NCBI RefSeq assembly: GCF_050948215.1
Contig: NC_135158.1
Location: 9,843,822-9,907,821, forward strand
DNA: 64,000 bases
Direction of reading: 5' to 3'
Source: Halictus rubicundus
Lineage: Eukaryota; Arthropoda; Insecta; Hymenoptera; Halictidae
The position numbers and the translations under genes are program-made. The stretch's first letter is position 1, and every line of letters begins with the position of its first letter. The notes below the pieces were generated by a model. It was not told where the DNA came from. It searched no databases and was given only the letters and a program-made list of their open reading frames with translations. Below, one piece after another: positions 10,731 through 23,249 of the stretch.

Positions 10731-13700
10731 TCGAAGGTTCACGGAGTCGGACGACGTAACGACTCTCTCTCTAACGAAGTCCCCGGCGATTTCGATTGCA
10801 CGACAGCGATTAGAAAACACTGGGGACAACTCGCTAGTTACGTTGTTGCTGAATTACAGTAGCGTCGTTGCTGAGGGAACCCAGGGACTGTCGATGAGGA
10901 GTAACGAATCCGGAAACTTCGAAGCCGGGCCGCGAAAGACCCGAGACGCGTCTAAATCGAGGATGTAGGCTTTCGGCTCTGGTAACCTTGACCCGTCCAA
11001 CGCTCCGTCCCTTGATACGCTTAGACTAAGGTAGCATAATTTACCCGTGACGTGTACCTTAAGCACACCCCGAAGCCTAGTGTACCAGTCGCAGCAGAAA
11101 ACAAAACCGCGATCGGTTCTTGGAACGTCCCGATTTCTAACACGCATACACACACACACACACACATACGGACGAACAGCAGACAAACTGAAACCGAGAC
11201 GAGCGAGAAGTCCACCCGCGTACGCTCGTGATCCGATCGTTTCAGTTTTCCTAGGCGGTGACGATGCTGTTGTCGTTGGACGTTATCGAGCTCGCTCCAG
11301 GAACCGATCCCCGAAAACAGTACCAAAAGTAATTGTTCCGATGTGTATGAGTTCGCGCGTGAGTTGCTTTTAGACGTAACCGAATAAGCCCGTATACATA
11401 TATACATATAATTTGTACATAGAGAACGAATGAAACATGTATCCGTTTGTATACACGGTGTACACGCAGCCGCCGCCGTACGTGCGTACGCATACGTGTA
11501 CAGAAGAGACACGTATTCTAGACACACCGAAAACCACGTACAGAGCAGATGCAGAAGCACGTACAGACGCTAACGGCGCGGAGAGGGAAACACACGCACA
11601 CATACGGAGACACACGGACACAATCGAGCTAATCGACCGAGAGACGCGAAAACACGTTTGATTTTCGATCACTTAGGGTAGAAGGTAGTCTCGGCCCTGC
11701 AACTATAATATTGAACTTGCGCGTTAACTCGGCTCTCGCGGCGCGCCGTGGAGGCCGGCTGCGCGTTAAACTGATTTATGCATATCGAAGGCCGTGGACT
11801 GAAGTATTCATCTCGTAAAAGCATCCGCGGCCAACATGGACGAGAAAAGCCTTGCTGCAAATTCTTTTCCATGCTTCGCTTCTTCGTCCGCCGGTGCCAA
11901 AAAATTGTCGACGCTAAAGTCACTCGCAGACCGTTCGAGTTTCTTCGAAATAATTTTCTTTTGTCGGAAGTCACTTCGCGTTGTCGTTTCTATCAAAGAT
12001 CACCGGTTCTAGAGTCAAGCTTTTGTCAGTCTTTCGGAAATTCTTCAACAAAATTCCGGTCAAAATTGAAACGAGTGTAACCGAGGACGTTTTTACCCCT
12101 TTGACCAATATCTCGCGGCTCAACTCTGGGGGACGCAATCATGTCTGTCCTGAACGGCCCTTCGTTTTCACTGCTCAACACCTTTTCTCAGGTAGCGGCC
12201 CCGCTCTGACCTAGCTTGCCAGCTCGACACCAGGCTTCTAGTTGTGTGGGATTTTCCTCATTGTTGAAGGTACCGACGACAATGCCAGGTTGCACCACGC
12301 ATCCTGAACATCATCATCAACTGTTGGTCCAGCCCATGGACAGTTGTCTTTCCTCCGCACGCGGGGTACGATTCTAGTCCTATCGCCTTCGACACTTTCA
12401 GTGGACCCTACCCCTTGGCCCTAGGTTCCTGACCTCCGCGGAGGTGTACTGTTCTTCCGGTGCCACCTCACGGTCAGTGCAACCGATAATCCCTGAAAAA
12501 ACCTCAAATATCTAGCCATAGTTGTATCAACTCGCCCCGGTCCCCCGGTCGGAAATTAGGAAAAGTTGAAGAGTTCCGTGCGCGTTTCAATGAGTTCGAG
12601 TTCTTAGAAGAACCAAGAAAGGTCTAAGATCGTCAGATAGGAATCGGTTAAGCTCATTTTGCCGTGTCTGTTCACGCTGAAGGAACAATTGGCGGCCATT
12701 GCGGCCTTCGAGCATAAACGTCGTCCATGTTGGTCGTTGCCCGGGTGCTAATCACTGGTTAACAGCCGATAGGCGTAACAGTTTGACGAGCAGATCTTCA
12801 GGTTCTCGCGAATGAAACCGAAGCAAGCGTGGTTCCTCGAGCGAGAGAGACCGATCTTGTTCGTCGGTCGTGATTTGACCTGGGCTCGTCCCGGGGTATG
12901 ACGGGCGAGCATGATTCCCCAAGTCTGCAGCAATAAATCAAACGCGGTCGATTCGCCGCGTTATATTTTCGATCCGGGGGGTTCTCGTCGATCAGCGGTG
13001 AGGAAAGATCGTCCTCGCGGATTTGTCCGCGAGCACGCCTGGATCGAAAATGGCGCGCGAGGAATCGCTCGATTACGAGCATAGTACAAGCACGACGCCA
13101 TTAGTTTACGTAACGTTCGCTCGCTTACGCGCGAAAGAGAAAACGGTAACAGTATTTTCTCCGGCGAGAGAGCCGGTGCTTTCTTTGTCGAGCACGAGCC
13201 CGCTCGCTCGCTCGCTCCCGACCGCCTTTTCTTTTACACCGTTGTCGTCGGAACCAATCTCGAGAGGCGTGTGCACCGTTATCCGACTGGCGGAGATAAA
13301 GTTTCGAGAAACTGGTCGGCCATATTGGGAAAGGATCGGGGAAGATTCACGCGGAAATTGGAACGCAAGAGAGAAAGACCGAGCGATCGAGAGTGAGAGA
13401 GAGAGAAAGAACGTTATCCGTCTGGCACACGATAACTCGTGAAAAAGGAGTTAAGAGTAAAGTTAATTAATCACCCGTTGTCCTGAAGGGAGGTATCTTT
13501 TATCTCGAACGATTCAAGTTCACCCCAGAGCCTCCCGATCCGGGGAATCGAAAGGTGAGCTCGATGGATTCGAGGCGAGCGATCGAGGGACGATTAATTT
13601 TCTTTAAAAACGTTCCCGGGATCGAGTTATCCTGCGCGGTCGGGCAGGAAGGATCGTGTGTCGTTATTTTCCGTCGAGATTCGTTCCTCGTCCTTGTATT

Positions 13701-14000
13701 TTATCCACCCCTGTCGTTGGCCGAAGCCACCGAAGAACCGCTTCGCCGTTAGTGAAATATTATAGTTAGCCGTGATATCGGGATCAGTAGACGTTGTGTG
13801 CTCTCGGCAGCCGATTTCGCCGAGACTGTTTCCGCTCGATAGCAAAAGATTAGAGTGTCGACGTTGCTGCTGTTGCCGCTGGATACCACTGTTTCTTCGC
13901 GAAGCGTATGCCAGAGAATGCGTTAGACGTCTTTTTATACGATGCTCGGTCTAATGTTTTTTAGTTGTATTTACGATATTTAATTTGTTCGTTAGTTATT

Positions 14001-14001
14001 G

Positions 14002-14033
<32 letters not shown>

Positions 14034-14420
14034 GTATCATTACCATTATTATTATTATGTTAATTATTAACGTACGATGATATTGGTTCATTAAGTTTAT
14101 CCGATAGCTAGCCTTGTAATCGCTAATTTCGGGAGCAGATTGTTAACCACCAAAACGGCACGAGAGCGTGTGGACGACGATCACGAACAATGAACGAAAA
14201 CCAGTATCGATATCGCCGTCCCCGCGGCAGCAGAAGAAATAAACAAACTATTGTACAGACGCGAAGATAACGATGCTAAACATTATATATTATTAATACC
14301 GACAGTACAGCTAACTACTACTACTATTACAGCCGCTGCGATTATTATCATTATCCTTATTATTATTATTATTATTTTTATCGCTATTATTAATATTATC
14401 ACGATTATTATTATTACGAT
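14001..14420. repeat. (ATT)n-rich microsatellite cluster
   Basis: Nearly perfect ATT runs occupy 14001-14034 and 14341-14420, with shorter ATT runs between. An isoleucine-rich open frame across the second run is a composition artefact. Confidence 0.85.
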
Positions 14421-16624
14421 TATTATTAATGAAATATTATCGATCATTATTATTCTCTAATTACATGATTTTTTTCACGTTACGCCACCAATAATTTTCT
14501 TTTCAGTTCACGGTCATACGCACGTATCCGTCATCGGTCTCCAGATACCATTTCGAGGGTCTTCTCGCGCTATACACTTCTCACGACTATACAGTTCTCG
14601 AGACTTATGTACATATTAGGTTGGAACAGAGACAGAGAGAGGAGAGAGACAGAGAGAGGTTCACCGTAACATCAGGATCGCTCGAGAAGACAAGGGTCGT
14701 GGAAGTGTGATTTTTATCCTTAATCAGAAAAGCGGGGGCATTTTTTATGGATCTTGGAAGATCTCGTCATGATCTCGATTCAGGAACCGGAGTTTTTTTT
14801 TATTCGAGACTCAAACTCGGGACTAGCTTATTTTCGGAGATTCGAATTGAATACGAGTTTTCAGAGATTACCGGCTTCTTGAACTTTGATTCCTTCACTT
14901 TCGCAGATCCGCAGTGCCAGACCAGAATATCGGCGCTGAGCGTCGTCGAACGATTCCGAGCCCGTCATTGTTCATTTGCGTTTCATCGTAACAAAAATCG
15001 TCGGCAACGTCGGGTTGCAAAGCTCCGAGAATAATTAACGGCAAAGACGCGTGCGCTTCTTCTCCGAGGATTTTGATTAAAAATTGGACACGGTTCGACA
15101 TCGTGTCTCGAGCGTATCGACACGATTCACACGAGCACGTCGGGATCAAATTCTCTCTAGTTGTAAATTGCGCGAAACCCGGTCGATACACGGAACACGC
15201 GTCACGCAGGGACGCAATTGAGCGCGATTCCTTTTCTGTGTGTTTAGCCGACGCCACACAAACCTGCACACAACGTGCACACGTACACGGACGCGGACTC
15301 GCGTGTCGTGGTGTGCTCTGCTCGATAAGTTCTCCCCGTTGGTGCTTTTAGCGAGGAAGCGTCGGTACCGAGCCTCATCACGACTCCGTCGCTATGAAAC
15401 GAAACCCGTGCTCGTACACGTAGAGCGATCGCAAAATACCAATTCTCGGTTGTCCCTTGATCGACGTACATTCATTAAAGCACATACCGAGCGTACCGAA
15501 ACAAGTTACGCTAAGCTTTCGTTAAATAATATTCAAGAATGGCATAACGAAAACGTGGTGGTTGAAAAGAGAATCAAAAATTTATCCAATTCCGTTTCGT
15601 TCGTCTTGGTATATTAACACGCCGAGTGCCCATAAAAGTCGCACAAAATCAGAACAACTTGTACAATGAATTCTCGATGTATGTCAACAACACCGGTCTT
15701 GCCAGTGACTTATATCGTGCAGGAGACATACCCGAGCTGTCTTATGTTTACACTCCTTCGTGGACTGTCACGGGGTATAACCAGCGGCAGTGGGGATAAT
15801 TTCGCGACGTTTATCATCCAGGCCTTGGCGACATATATAGAGAAATCACTGTATTGAATAATACAAGAACAGAAAAGACAAGGTTTACAGGAATAATAAT
15901 TTTTGTAACGCTCTCACACCTTGTCGATCTCAGTAAAATTTGTTCTACTCGATAGATTGCAAAAGCGATTCAATAAAAAAATTGTGTCGATCATACATGA
16001 TGGCACTCAAAGCGTTAAGGACGAGCTTTGGTTCGACGTGGACCTTTCGCGAATTTTACACCGTAATGCGCGTCGTAAATGCATCAGTAGCACGGTCTGA
16101 GAGAACGTTTCGAAAAAGAGTCGCGTTCAGGGCTCCGCCTAGGTGTACAGTTAAGTGCCACAACGCTTTCCAGGTCAAACTCTGAAACTTGCCACTTCGG
16201 GGTGCCTGTCCCTCCGAGGTTCTCGTTCTACACTTTCATTCCGTCACGATCGCACTAATAAAAATTGAACTTTCATCTTACTCGTGTGAAGATTTCAAGT
16301 CGTTGCTCACGTAGCAGCACAACGGCTGACACGTATAACATGTATCTTATTAGATGATGGGAACCATTGGTCGTGGAAATGGTCACCGCCATTTTCCACA
16401 ATCGTCCCCCAACGTTTCACGAGCGTGGATACCATATTTCTTGAAAACTGCGTGGGTTCTCTTCGAGGTCTCGAGGACTAGACAACCAGGAACTTTTTAA
16501 TGAAATTCACGAGAATCGTATTGGACCAGCCTGCATCGAATTTAAAATTCTTCAAGCGCTCAGGGCCTCTGAAGGTCTTGATTCGGCACAGTGTACAATT
16601 CAAGATCCGGTTAATATCGATCGT

Positions 16625-16662
16625 ATAAAATAAAATAAAATAAAATAAAATAAAATAAAATA
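16625..16662. repeat. (AAAAT)n microsatellite
   Basis: About seven perfect copies of the pentamer TAAAA on the plus strand. Confidence 0.95.
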
Positions 16663-17126
16663 AGATATCTAGCAAATCGTGAGCGAAGGTGTTTGCGAAT
16701 TCGCGAGAAAAATGGTTGGCCTCCACTGGCGTTTGCGGGTGTCGGTGATCACGGTGAGCAGGGATGCGACCGTGTGCGACTCGGGGGAGCAGACAGACGC
16801 TCTGTAAGTGGTAAGATCCAGGGTTTGGCCTGGAAGGCATTACCGCACTCGAGCATATACAGGCTCGGAGGAGCGGCGGATTCGCGTTTCCATCGACCAG
16901 TTCCGGAAGTTGGCTGGTACCGGCACGCATCATCGATCGTTGCCAGCCGGGGATCGATCGGGTTCGGTTGGCTGCCGTGGTAACGGGGGCCCCTCGATCG
17001 CGTCGCAGAATCCCGTTAGCGTGGCGTGCCTCGGCCAAAGGGAGTTAGCCTCTAATTTGCGACTGCGATGCTATTCGAATCGACGACCAGAGGGGATCGC
17101 CGGTGCTCTCTCGACACCCTCGGGTT

Positions 17127-17189
<63 letters not shown>
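17127..17189. repeat. (CT)n microsatellite
   Basis: About 31 CT dinucleotides with one interruption near the left end. Leu/Ser-rich and Arg/Glu-rich open frames overlapping it on both strands are artefacts. Confidence 0.97.
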
Positions 17190-17191
<2 letters not shown>

Positions 17192-17963
17192 CTCTGCTCG
17201 GCTCTGCTTGGCGGGATTCGCGCGGCGTCGAGGGTCGCGAGAGGAACGGTGGAAAAGGGCAAAAATAAAAGGGAGACGAGGAGAAATCGCGTACAAAGGA
17301 CGAGGGAGAGGAGAGCGTGCTCGAGTGGGGGGTTAATCCGCTCGCGAGAGTCTGCCCGATGCGATAGAATTCGAGGCGCCTTTAAGCCCGGGATATGCTC
17401 ATATCCCTCGCTCGATGGCACACTCGTAACAGCCCGTCCCCTTTAACTGCTCGACAGATACACTGTCGCACCGACGTTTCCCCTTTAACGGAACGAAAAC
17501 CCCTGTGGCTGCTAGAATTTATAGAGGGTGGGTCGCGCGCGGGCTTTACAACGTAAACCCTCTCTTCCTCCCCCGTTTTCTCTATCCCTGCGTTCTATCT
17601 CTCCTTCTCGCGTAACTCCTCTATACATCTGTATATTCATTTCTTCCCTTCGCGTGTGTCTCTATCCTTCGCTACCACCCTTTATTTCTCGATTCCAGGT
17701 TTTTCCTCCACCCTCTCGATCGTTCTCCGTTTGTCCCCAAACCCCTGTGGTGACGGCGGCTCTTCCCATCGTCGCGTCTTTTTCTGTTTCCACGTTTTTC
17801 CCCGCGAAAACCTACCCCGTCGGCCATTGTCTGTCTCTGTGTGTGTGTGCCACCTTTTGTCTTTTTTTTTTCCTCTCTCCCCCGTTGCCTATGGGATATC
17901 GTGTTCTTGTTGCATTCTGTCCACGTCGACGGTGTCCTTTTTTCTCTCTCGTCTGGTCCCCAT

Positions 17964-18009
17964 TTCGTTTCGTTTCGTTTCGTTTCGTTTCGTTTCGTTT
18001 CGTTTCGTT
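17964..18009. repeat. (TTTCG)n microsatellite
   Basis: Nine perfect tandem copies of the pentamer TTTCG. The same pentamer is tandemly repeated at 6342-6366. Confidence 0.95.
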
Positions 18010-18383
18010 CGCGACCTCGCCAGCTATAGCAACTGCCGCCGCCGCCGTCGCCACGTCTCTCTTTCGTTTCTCTGACACGTTCCCTTTAAGTCACGTATAT
18101 CCAGCCCGTTTCCCACCGTTCCTCCCCCCTCTGGCACTCGTTCCTCACTCCGAACCCGGGGCTCTCTCCCTCGTGGCGGTTCGCAACTTCGATCTAACTG
18201 GGCAGAGTTAACGCGGCAACGGACGGACGGGCGACGGTCGACGTTCGCCAGGGCCGAAATCAATTCGCCCGGCGAAATTAACGCGCTCGAGGGCTGCGCA
18301 CACCGTCTGCTACAGGCTGATTCACTCGGCAATGGACCCAAACCGACGGTCCCTGTTTCGCATTCGAATCACGAATCCGGGTC

Positions 18384-18550
18384 TTAACCCTTTCCGCTCC
18401 TACGTCGAGTTACCTTTTGCACGAGACTTATTTTACCGATTAAAATTCGTCGATACAGCCACAATTTCATTGGTAAATTTCATATTTCAATCGGTAAAAT
18501 ATCCTCATTCGGGTATGGCGGCGCGTGGATCATGCAACGTAACGGGTTAA
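18384..18550. mobile_element. Possible TTAA-flanked MITE, 167 bp
   Basis: Bounded by TTAACCCTTTCCG on the left and the imperfect inverse CGTAACGGGTTAA on the right. It could equally be a chance pair, because only about 11 of 13 terminal positions pair. Confidence 0.35.
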
Positions 18551-19363
18551 TTGGAAAACCTCGGTTGGAAGACGCCGGTTCGCCGACACTTAAGCGTAAC
18601 CAAAGGAACGCGTTTCCCACTGCGGTGATTCGATGGCGTGCCTTTGTGAATCACCCTGTGGTCGAGATCATGATACACCCCAAAATTTGGGGTCCTCGGG
18701 GCCTCAGCGGCCGTCGTGGGGCCATCGTCAAGCACCCGAGACCCGATCCTCTTCGAGCACCCGGCAAGGACACTCGAGGCATGGCCAAAGGGCCGAGGCG
18801 GGGCTAACGAAGTCCCGGACCCGCTACTTACGGCCCTGCAACCGTCTTTCCCACAGAAAATCGTTCCAGCGGTTCTCACCGCTACTCTCGTCACCGAAGA
18901 AAGTTACTATTTGCACACAAATGGCTGCTAGACAGCGGTGATTAAAGACACGGCTACTGCTGTTTACATTCGTACTGTGCTCGAAGATGGTGGCACGAGA
19001 GATGCTCGGTTAGTGCTCGTACATTGCCGCTCCACAATTTGATTCTGCCATTCTGTCCTATAATTTCATATTTTGACATTTCTGCTACATATGTTAGTTC
19101 GTGCATCGTCATCTCAAAGCGAGGAATTAATCGATTGCGACTTCACTTTAAATTGAAATCTCTCAACCCCCATATTGATTCAAACATGGAGCAAATGGAT
19201 AGAAACCGACGGAGATTACTTCGAAGAGTACGGTGCATTTTAGCTGTTTGAGCTCGCTACAAAAATATTTAAAAGCGTCGCTTCTCTTTGGTAAAGAACT
19301 CCCAATCATTGTTCACCATGAAGATAATCGTACGGGAAGGGGTTGATAGACTTTGGTGAAGTA

Positions 19364-19575
19364 TTAACACACTATCGACGGGTCTAGCGGGCGAAAACAA
19401 CCTGAAGGTTGCTTACAAAGTTGTTGTGCAAAACAAAATATTCATTACGTGAAAACAAAAACAAGCATTGGTAAGTGCTTTACTAACACTTAGCGTACGT
19501 TCTGCATAAAAGGTACTAATACCCGACCCGTCTGCGGAAAAGGTATTACTACCCTTCCCGCCGATAGTGTGTTAA
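19364..19575. mobile_element. TTAA-flanked MITE, piggyBac-like, 212 bp
   Basis: Left end TTAACACACTATCGACGGG is matched by right end CCCGCCGATAGTGTGTTAA in inverse orientation, 18 of 19 positions. TTAA duplications at both ends fit piggyBac-type insertion. The interior is non-coding. Confidence 0.8.
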
Positions 19576-20291
19576 AAAATGATCGAGGGGAATAAAAAAT
19601 CGGTTTCGTCGATCGACACGCTGGGTCCAGAAACGCGTTGGTTTCCGTTATCAACGGGACTCGTTGGCGCGCTCGTTGTGCTCTTGTTTGCGCTCGATTG
19701 TTCTTCGCCGTTGTTCCTCCGGTTCACTTAGGTTGCGCTTCATTTAATTTACGACTTTCGTTACACCTCGTCTCTCGACCTACGAGCGTAATCGATCCCG
19801 GCGCCGAGGAACAATGGTGACTAAAAGATTTACGCCTCTTTTTTTTTTTCTCTCCCGCTCGCCGCCGAAATGGGCATTTGCAATTCTATCGGGTGAACGC
19901 GCGCGCGAGAGCACGCAGGCCTGGCGGCGTACCCGGCACCAGGATCGATGCACGGGATGATCCGCTTCCATCGCGCGGGAGCACACGCTTCCGCTTCGCC
20001 TTTAATTCAGACACTGTTCTCCGGAAGCGAGCGATTAACCAAGAGACGCTGTCTTCGTTCCCTTTTCATGCGCGTTGCATCCACGGCTGTATGTGCATCC
20101 GTGTCCACTAAGGCCGCGAGGAACGTAAAATCCGACGCATAATTGAATGTCTTAATTTCCATGTTCTTGAATTTCTAACTCGCCCTCGGCAATTACATCG
20201 AGAAAATGATAACACGATCGAACAGCGTGTAACTTGATAGCCGACACGAATTGCTCAAATTGTTTACAAACTGCTGTTGCGTCCCTGCTCT

Positions 20292-20498
20292 TTGACACTT
20301 TGACCGCCAAACTGGAAACCTCAAAAATTCCATAAAATCAAAGTAAGTGTGATATTGAGTAGTCCTTCAACCTTCTTGAATTTTACAGATCCTAATCAAA
20401 TTTGGTGCAATGAATATATTAACGTAAAAATTCATTTCAAAACCTGGACAAATAATTCCGTCACCCACATATAGGTGACATGGCAGTCAACGTGTTGA
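20292..20498. mobile_element. MITE copy related to the one at 35343-35592
   Basis: This 207-bp segment aligns over most of its length with 35343-35592, sharing the strings CTCAAAAATTCCATAAAATC and ACCTGGACAAATAATTCCG, with an internal deletion of about 45 bp. Terminal inverted repeats carry TTTGAC(C/T)GCCA-type and TGGCAGTCAACGTG sequences. Its ends read TTGA rather than TTAA, so they have decayed. Confidence 0.8.
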
Positions 20499-23249
20499 AA
20501 TGATTAAAGGAAAATTGTCTCTTCTAATTGTATTTTCGCTAGTACAGAATTTGATGTGCTGTAGGAAGTATACTTTAGCGTATATAAACTACCGATACTC
20601 ATTCAAGGATATCATTGAAAACGATTGAAGGGTCCAAACAAAATCTTTCTGTTCTCCGTAACAGTATTTTCGCGAGAAGAGTTCGAGGTGAAAGGACCCT
20701 TCTTGAAGTTGTGACTAGCCCGGTGATTTTTCTTTCGGTGTAGCCTGATCCGTAGATCTTGAAGTCGTAAATTTTTCCTTTTAGCTCGCACTGACAGTGG
20801 GGTTCAGCGTAGCAGGAAATAGTAATGCAACGCGACGTTTTGATCTCGAGCGATCTTCATGAAAATTATGACAAAAACCGAAAACGATCCCATTCCGGAA
20901 ACCATGATCCATACACGGGGAACGGTTTAAGGTGAAACGTCCAAATAACGACAACGATCGACCGCATAAACGTTTCTACGAGTCGGACGACCTTCGCTTC
21001 CCCTTAACGTCACAGTGACACTTTTATCGTGCAACTTCTTTCGCGCGAAAGCCTGCCGACGATGTAAGCGAATAAACAAATACGGAATTCGACGGAACAC
21101 CCTGTATACTGGAAACTCATCGAAAATCCCGATCGCGAACGGATCGACGATCTTTACGGAAGCGACAGTAACGTAGGACATAAGTTCATGTACATGTGTA
21201 TACCACGATACGATGTACAAAAAGCAATATCCACGCATATGTATATACATATATGTATATGTATATGTGTATGTAATTGTTATACAGGGTGTGCACGAAA
21301 TCGTGGCACGAACAAAATCCGGGTGGATCTGTGTGTGCGAGAAGTAGGTCGAGAAAGTAGAAGAGAGAGACCTTCTCTTCGAGGCTTCGGTTTCGGTGAT
21401 GAACGACCTCGCACGCGTCGACTGCGACAAGTGGAAAGAGCGTGCAATGGTCAGACGAGCACGAACAATCCAGCACCGCGTTTTCGAGTTATTTTTCCGC
21501 GACGAATCGACCTCAGTTTTGTTATGCCACCGTTTTCAAACGGATTCTGTGTGCAGCAAACTCCGTTCGACGTGCACGCGCCGTATTATTTCTCCGGTTT
21601 TTGCGGAGAAATATTCGAGCGCCGCGCTAAATGATCTTCGTAGGACACGAGAGAACCAATATCGTAGGTAGACGAGTGATTCTCTGCACACTCTCCGAAC
21701 CTAGAAGAATAATCATCGTGTGCACGCGACTCAAACTTGGCATACCGTATACGTACACGTATACACACACGTACAAAGTACACAGAAACATATGTACACA
21801 CGAGATACGTAAGAAGTACACATATTACCTACTTTCGACTAAAATCGCAATTTATCCGTAAAAAAAAAACTTCGCCCACTCGATTGTAAATTTCGGTAGT
21901 ACGTGCTTTGTAAGATTGTAAGTGCTGTGCATATGTATATACAGGGTGACGAAAGAGTGTCGGGGACGACACGCTGTCTAGAGAACAAAATTGTTTGTCC
22001 GATGAAATAATGTGTCTTATATATTATGGCAGAATAGCGGGGAATCGACGAGTATTCCCGTACGAGTAACTCGATGAGACCGGTCGCGAATCATAGGTGT
22101 GTTCCTCTTATTAGATGGAGTAAAAGTGTAATAGTTTCGTAATTACCTGACACGGATAAAAAAAATACAAAAAAGAATATAGATTACAGAGTCACGAGGT
22201 CTGCTTTGTCTTGTTATAATCAAATACTTTATATTATGTAGTACAGGTTGTCATTAAACGTGTGAACAAACCTATATCATTAAATCTTTTTAATTACGAA
22301 AGCTGTTGCGTCCAGTATTTGTACTCCGTATTGTTCTGTGTCTTTTCCATACACTTTGCTTCTGCTAGTTTTTAAACCGCAGGTGAGTGGCAATTTTTCG
22401 AAGAACTAGAACGTTTTTTATCTGCAATATTTTTTATATATATATATATATTAGCATAAAATTTTTTTTATCTTTACAGTGGTTTACAATGTATAGAATA
22501 TTTATAATACACACGCTCTGCCAGTGATACATTTCTGTTTCGATACTTACGCGTTAAACTGTGTAGGTTATATATACATGAGATACAATACCAACAGAAT
22601 TTCGGTTGCAAATTTCGTCGTGTGTTGAAAATTTTAGAATACTCCGACGGAATGGACCGTACCAATTAGCGTTGTTTGCAGTTTGTACTCAACTTTTTTA
22701 ACAAAATCGATTCAATAAGTTACACCTGTGTCTGACTAGATATGACGAATCTGTTTTCTTTTTAATGTTAAAATACAGTCTTCGTATATTTACGTTCCGA
22801 TTAAAAAGTAATAATTAAACTTAAAAAAATCAAGATAAAAAATGTATGAAAGATCTTGAGATTTGTATTCGAAGAACGTCGTCACAAAACGTATAAAATA
22901 ATGAATAAAATTCCAAACATAAACTCTACATCAATAAGTAACATAGGGTTAAGTAGAAGTTTGTTTTACCTAGACACTCCTAACTTAAACAAATATATTA
23001 TCGTCCAAATTACCACGAAACAGATCTTCTTCTTGAGGTAAGTGTTCGATACTTATCTTTTAACGAATAAAAATATAATCTTCTTTTTATATGTTCAATT
23101 TGCGACGTCGAAATTGGGGGTACTGGTGTACCGTAAAATTTCTTCGGTAACAAAACGCCTATTTCCGCATTTTCAATACATGCACGTGTTACTCCATTAT
23201 TTTTACATAATAAGTACAAGCGTCTCATTGTAAGTACAACCGTATACCT
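20499..23249. other. Gene-poor region leading into the CCDC186-like 3'UTR
   Basis: No supported exon lies here apart from presumed CCDC186-like 3'UTR on the minus strand just below 23250. Features seen are a TATACAGGGTG terminus pair around 21100 and 21285, another copy at 21938, an alternating purine-pyrimidine run at 21235-21275 and (TA)n near 22437-22451. No canonical minus-strand AATAAA was found close to the stop; ATTAAA variants (plus TTTAAT) occur at 22761-22766 and at 23249-23254, overlapping the stop. Confidence 0.4.

Larger units (their letters stand above)
7201..16300. other. Gene-poor region with low-complexity DNA
   Basis: No ORF here shows a recognisable domain or a consistent splice structure. 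It contains (GA)n-(GT)n at 7387-7426, a TTAA-flanked MITE at 8161-8345, purine-rich tracts at 9776-9842 and 10010-10106, a 10-bp tandem array at about 10590-10730, (CA)n at 11146-11165, (ATT)n tracts at 14001-14034 and 14341-14420, and CpG-rich blocks near 12950-13550. An isolated exon-like segment lies at 9451-9547. The region could be extended 3'UTR, non-coding RNA or intergenic DNA. Confidence 0.5.
16301..20280. other. Gene-poor region with CpG-rich, CT-rich block
   Basis: No supported coding exon. The section from about 16680 to 18350 is GC- and pyrimidine-rich and holds (AAAAT)n, (CT)n and (TTTCG)n tracts. A consensus donor-like sequence (CTCT|GTAAGTGG) lies at about 16800. It could contain a promoter or non-coding exon, but nothing here decides that. 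MITE-like elements lie at 18384-18550 and 19364-19575. Confidence 0.4.

Noticed and set aside
16478..17038. 186-codon minus-strand ORF
   Set aside because: Runs through the (AAAAT)n microsatellite; no domain or conserved motif.
18675..18692. CCCCAAA/TTTGGGG palindrome as a possible terminator
   Set aside because: Intrinsic terminators are not used by insect nuclear genes, and no transcript is supported here.
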